Source of the DNA: Methylomarinovum tepidoasis
GTDB taxonomy: Bacteria > Pseudomonadota > Gammaproteobacteria > Methylococcales > Methylothermaceae
Reading direction: 5' to 3'
NCBI RefSeq assembly: GCF_030294985.1
Contig: NZ_AP024718.1
Span: forward strand, 186,001 to 250,000
DNA: 64,000 nt
Shown: one piece after another, positions 61,499 to 64,000 of the stretch
Numbering within the stretch: position 1 is the stretch's first letter
How the letters are laid out: the number at the start of each line of letters is the position of its first letter
Notes under the pieces: model-generated
What the model was told of the DNA's origin: nothing
What the model saw: only the letters and a program-made list of their open reading frames with translations
Database searches by the model: none
Program-made: the position numbers and the translations under genes

Positions 61499-62505
61499 AG
61501 ATACTGGTCACCGGCACCGCCGGCTTCATCGGCTCCTTCGTTGCCCACCGCCTGCTCGACCGCGGCGACGAAGTGGTCGGCTTCGACAACGTCAACGACT
61601 ATTACGACGTCCGCCTCAAGGAGGACCGCCTCGCCCGCCTCAAGGCCCGGGCGGGCTTTACCGAGGTCCGCGCCGATCTGGAGGACCGCCAGGCCGTCGC
61701 GGCCGCCTTCCGGAAACACCGGCCACAGCGGGTGGTGCATCTGGCGGCCCAGGCGGGTGTGCGCTATTCCCTGGAGAATCCCCACGCCTACATCGACGCC
61801 AATCTGGTGGGATTCTGCAACATCCTCGAGTCCTGCCGCCACGGCGAGGTCGAACACCTGGTCTACGCCTCGTCCAGCTCGGTCTACGGCGCCAACACCG
61901 AAATGCCGTTCTCGGTCCACCACAACGTGGACCATCCGGTGAGCCTCTACGCCGCCACCAAGAAGGCCAACGAGCTGATGGCCCACACCTACAGCCATCT
62001 GTACGGCCTGCCGACCACCGGCCTGCGATTCTTCACCGTCTACGGCCCCTGGGGGCGGCCGGACATGGCCCTGTTCAAGTTCACCCGCAACATCCTCGAA
62101 GGCCGCCCCATCGACGTCTACAACCACGGCCACCACCGGCGGGATTTCACCTACATCGACGACATCGTCGAGGGCGTGGTCCGCACCCTCGATCATGTGG
62201 CCGAACCCGATCCGGACTGGTCCGGCGACCGCCCCGATCCGGGCACCAGCCGCGCCCCTTACCGGATCTACAACATCGGCTGCCACAATCCGGTGGAACT
62301 GATGCGCTTCATCGAGGTCCTCGAAGACGCCTTGGGCAAAAAGGCGCAGAAGAACTTCCTGCCGATACAGAAGGGTGACGTACCCGCTACCTACGCCGAC
62401 GTCAGCGATCTGATGCGGGACGTGGGCTACGCCCCTTCGGTGACCATCGAGGAAGGCATTCCCCGGTTCGTGGCCTGGTATCTGGAGTACTACGGCAACC
62501 GATGA
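61495..62505 (+). CDS. UDP-glucuronate 4-epimerase-like NAD-dependent epimerase
   Basis: The 336-residue short-chain dehydrogenase-type epimerase has [38 protein letters not shown], the catalytic YAATKKANE and [17 protein letters not shown]. These segments match UDP-glucuronate 4-epimerases (CapI/LspL group). It would make UDP-galacturonate from the product of the preceding dehydrogenase for exopolysaccharide synthesis. It overlaps both neighbours by four bases. Confidence 0.9.
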   Translation: MKILVTGTAGFIGSFVAHRLLDRGDEVVGFDNVNDYYDVRLKEDRLARLKARAGFTEVRADLEDRQAVAAAFRKHRPQRVVHLAAQAGVRYSLENPHAYIDANLVGFCNILESCRHGEVEHLVYASSSSVYGANTEMPFSVHHNVDHPVSLYAATKKANELMAHTYSHLYGLPTTGLRFFTVYGPWGRPDMALFKFTRNILEGRPIDVYNHGHHRRDFTYIDDIVEGVVRTLDHVAEPDPDWSGDRPDPGTSRAPYRIYNIGCHNPVELMRFIEVLEDALGKKAQKNFLPIQKGDVPATYADVSDLMRDVGYAPSVTIEEGIPRFVAWYLEYYGNR

Positions 62506-63014
62506 GTGAGGTTCCCCTGCTGGGACTGGCCGCCTTCAGCGGCACCGGCAAGACCACCCTGCTGACCCGCCTGATCCCCTTGCTGAAGGCCGAGGGACTT
62601 AAGGTCGGGCTGATCAAGCACGCCCACCACGCCTTCGACATCGACCACCCCGGCAAGGACAGCTACGAGCTGCGCCGGGCCGGGGCCACGCCGGTGATGG
62701 TGGTCTCCCGGCGGCGGCGGGCGATCGTGTACGACTATCCCGACGAGGGCGAGGTGGATCTGTTCTCCCAGCTGGCCTATCTGGATGCCGCCGGCCTCGA
62801 CCTGATCCTGGTGGAAGGCTTCAAGCGCGCCCCCATCCCCAAGATCGAGCTGCACCGCCCGATCTTAGGAAAACCGCTGCTGTTTCCCGAAGATCCCCAT
62901 GTCATCGCGGTCGCCAGCGATGCACCCCTGCCCTGTCCCTGTCCGCTGCCGCAACTCGATCTCAACCGGCCACCGCAGATCGCCGCCTTCATCCGCCATG
63001 ACTTCCTCCGCTGA
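62502..63014 (+). CDS. mobB: Molybdopterin-guanine dinucleotide biosynthesis adapter protein MobB
   Basis: The 170-residue P-loop GTPase assists molybdenum cofactor synthesis. P-loop [14 protein letters not shown] and [23 protein letters not shown] are typical. It overlaps the epimerase by four bases and moeA by 17, so cofactor genes sit in one operon with polysaccharide genes. Confidence 0.93.
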   Translation: MSEVPLLGLAAFSGTGKTTLLTRLIPLLKAEGLKVGLIKHAHHAFDIDHPGKDSYELRRAGATPVMVVSRRRRAIVYDYPDEGEVDLFSQLAYLDAAGLDLILVEGFKRAPIPKIELHRPILGKPLLFPEDPHVIAVASDAPLPCPCPLPQLDLNRPPQIAAFIRHDFLR

Positions 63015-64000
63015 TCCCTGCCGCTCCCCCGGGCTGGTGCCTCTGGCGCAGGCTTTGGAGCAGATATTGAGCGGCATCGCGCCCTTGCCGGGCGACGAAT
63101 GGGTCCCCGTGCACGATGCCGGCGGCCGCATCCTGGCCTGTGACCTGCAGGCCCCGATGCCGCTGCCCGCCTTCACCAATGCGGCGATGGACGGTTACGC
63201 CGTCAGGGCACAGGACCGCGGCCGGCTGAAGGTCATCGGCACCGCCTGGGCGGGCAAAGCGTTTCCGGGCCGGGTCGAGGCGGGCACCTGCGTGCGCATC
63301 TTCACCGGCGCCCCCCTGCCGGAAGGGGCCGACGCCGTGGTCATGCAGGAGCAGGTCGCGCGGGAAGGGGATACCGTCATCCTCAGCGCCCCGGTGCGCC
63401 CGGGGGAGAACGTACGCCACGCCGGCGAGGACCTCGAACGCGGCGCGGTGCTGCTCTCCAAAGGCAAGCGGCTGCAGGCCGCCGACCTGGGGCTGCTGGC
63501 CGCCGCCGGGGTGAGCCAGGTACCGGTGTGCCTGCGGCCCCGGGTCGGCTTCTTTTCCAGCGGCGACGAACTGCGCCCGCTGACCGAAACCCTGCAGCCG
63601 GGGCAGATCTACGACAGCAACCGTTACACCCTCGAGGGACTGCTGCGGGAACTGCCCGTCGTCGCCTGCGATCTCGGCGCCCAGCCGGACGATCTCGAAC
63701 GCCTGGGCGCCTGCCTGCGCCTGGCCGCAGAACACACCGACGTCCTCATCAGCACGGGCGGTGCTTCCGTAGGCGAGGCGGACCTGCTACGGCAGGCCCT
63801 GATCCAGGCCGGGGGGGAAATCCACCTCTGGCGCCTGGCCCTCAAACCCGGCAAGCCTTTGATCTTCGGACGAGTGGGCAGGACCTGGTATTTCGGCCTG
63901 CCGGGCAATCCGGTGTCGGTACACGTGACCTTCCGCCAGCTCGTCCGCCCGGCCCTGTGGCGCCTGGCCGGCGGCCGGCCGTACCGTACCCTGCGCCTGC
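62998..64000 (+). CDS. moeA: Molybdopterin molybdenumtransferase MoeA (3' end cut by window edge)
   Basis: About 334 residues are visible. MoeA inserts molybdate into adenylated molybdopterin. Motifs are LPAFTNAAMDGYAVR, FTGAPLPEGADAVVMQE, VGFFSSGDEL, GQIYDSNRYTLEGLL, the MogA-like STGGASVGEADLL and GLPGNPVSVHVTF. The ATG at 62998 lies within the end of mobB. The C-terminal domain IV continues beyond the right edge. Confidence 0.93.
   Translation, partial: MTSSADPCRSPGLVPLAQALEQILSGIAPLPGDEWVPVHDAGGRILACDLQAPMPLPAFTNAAMDGYAVRAQDRGRLKVIGTAWAGKAFPGRVEAGTCVRIFTGAPLPEGADAVVMQEQVAREGDTVILSAPVRPGENVRHAGEDLERGAVLLSKGKRLQAADLGLLAAAGVSQVPVCLRPRVGFFSSGDELRPLTETLQPGQIYDSNRYTLEGLLRELPVVACDLGAQPDDLERLGACLRLAAEHTDVLISTGGASVGEADLLRQALIQAGGEIHLWRLALKPGKPLIFGRVGRTWYFGLPGNPVSVHVTFRQLVRPALWRLAGGRPYRTLRL

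Overview
The window reads as a chromosomal segment of a GC-rich gammaproteobacterium, most likely a marine or thermophilic methanotroph or methylotroph of the Methylococcales / Methylothermaceae type. That placement is an inference. It rests on gammaproteobacterial gene orders (tig-clpP-clpX-lon-hupB, rpsP-rimM-trmD-rplS, bamA-skp-fabZ-rnhB-dnaE) next to an N-type ATPase, a PEP-CTERM/exosortase exopolysaccharide system, RegB/RegA, a sulfide:quinone oxidoreductase and a copper nitrite reductase. No methane or methanol oxidation gene lies in the window. There is no prophage, plasmid backbone, CRISPR array or rRNA operon.

Layout. 1-3022 (minus): the end-truncated sulfide:quinone oxidoreductase gene and the redox two-component pair regA-regB. 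3023-3374: non-coding, with two near-identical RegA-box-like palindromes, each followed at the same spacing by a -10 element, a CU-rich stretch and an intrinsic terminator. I read these as two tandem small RNAs. 3375-4519 (minus): a HbpS/GlcG-like exported protein coupled to a class II aldolase. 4576-13206 (plus): tRNA-Leu, the protein quality-control block tig-clpP-clpX-lon, hupB, tRNA-Val, tRNA-Asp and ppiD. 13215-22087 (minus): xerD, ogt, the ribosomal protein/RNA modification operon, rubredoxin, a 1233-residue iron-sulfur flavoprotein resembling a fused NfnB+NfnA, a DUF1992 gene and trpS. 22199-26412 (plus): a heptad-repeat coiled-coil protein, speA, a beta-hydroxyacid dehydrogenase and a PEP-CTERM protein with a sigma-54 promoter. 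26452-31700: nirK, a PAS-GGDEF-EAL protein, psiE, sixA and the gamma subunit of the N-ATPase.

30822-39088 (minus): the N-ATPase cluster in the order atpD-C-Q-R-B-E-F-A-[MCP]-G. It is interrupted between atpA and atpG by a chemoreceptor gene on the opposite strand that carries a c-type heme motif. An IS200/IS605-type tnpB element flanks the promoter side. 40548-43283: two tandem paralogous membrane proteins of unknown function, then a GDT1-type and a ZIP-type metal transporter. 43544-51949: DUF3135, then (minus) dnaE, rnhB, fabZ, skp, bamA and phoU, without the lpxD/lpxA/lpxB genes usually found here. 52008-59584 (minus): the PEP-CTERM module prsT-prsR-prsK-sugar transferase. 59679-64000: a cyclic-nucleotide-binding protein, and divergently a UDP-sugar dehydrogenase, a UDP-glucuronate epimerase-like protein, mobB and moeA (cut by the right edge).

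How the parts connect. PrsK/PrsR at 54-58 kb are the expected regulators of the sigma-54 promoter before the PEP-CTERM gene at 25.6 kb. The UDP-sugar genes beside the prs module plausibly feed the same exopolysaccharide. RegB/RegA probably drive the two adjacent small RNAs. SQR, NirK, the heme chemoreceptor and the NfnAB-like flavoprotein suggest a lifestyle at shifting redox boundaries.
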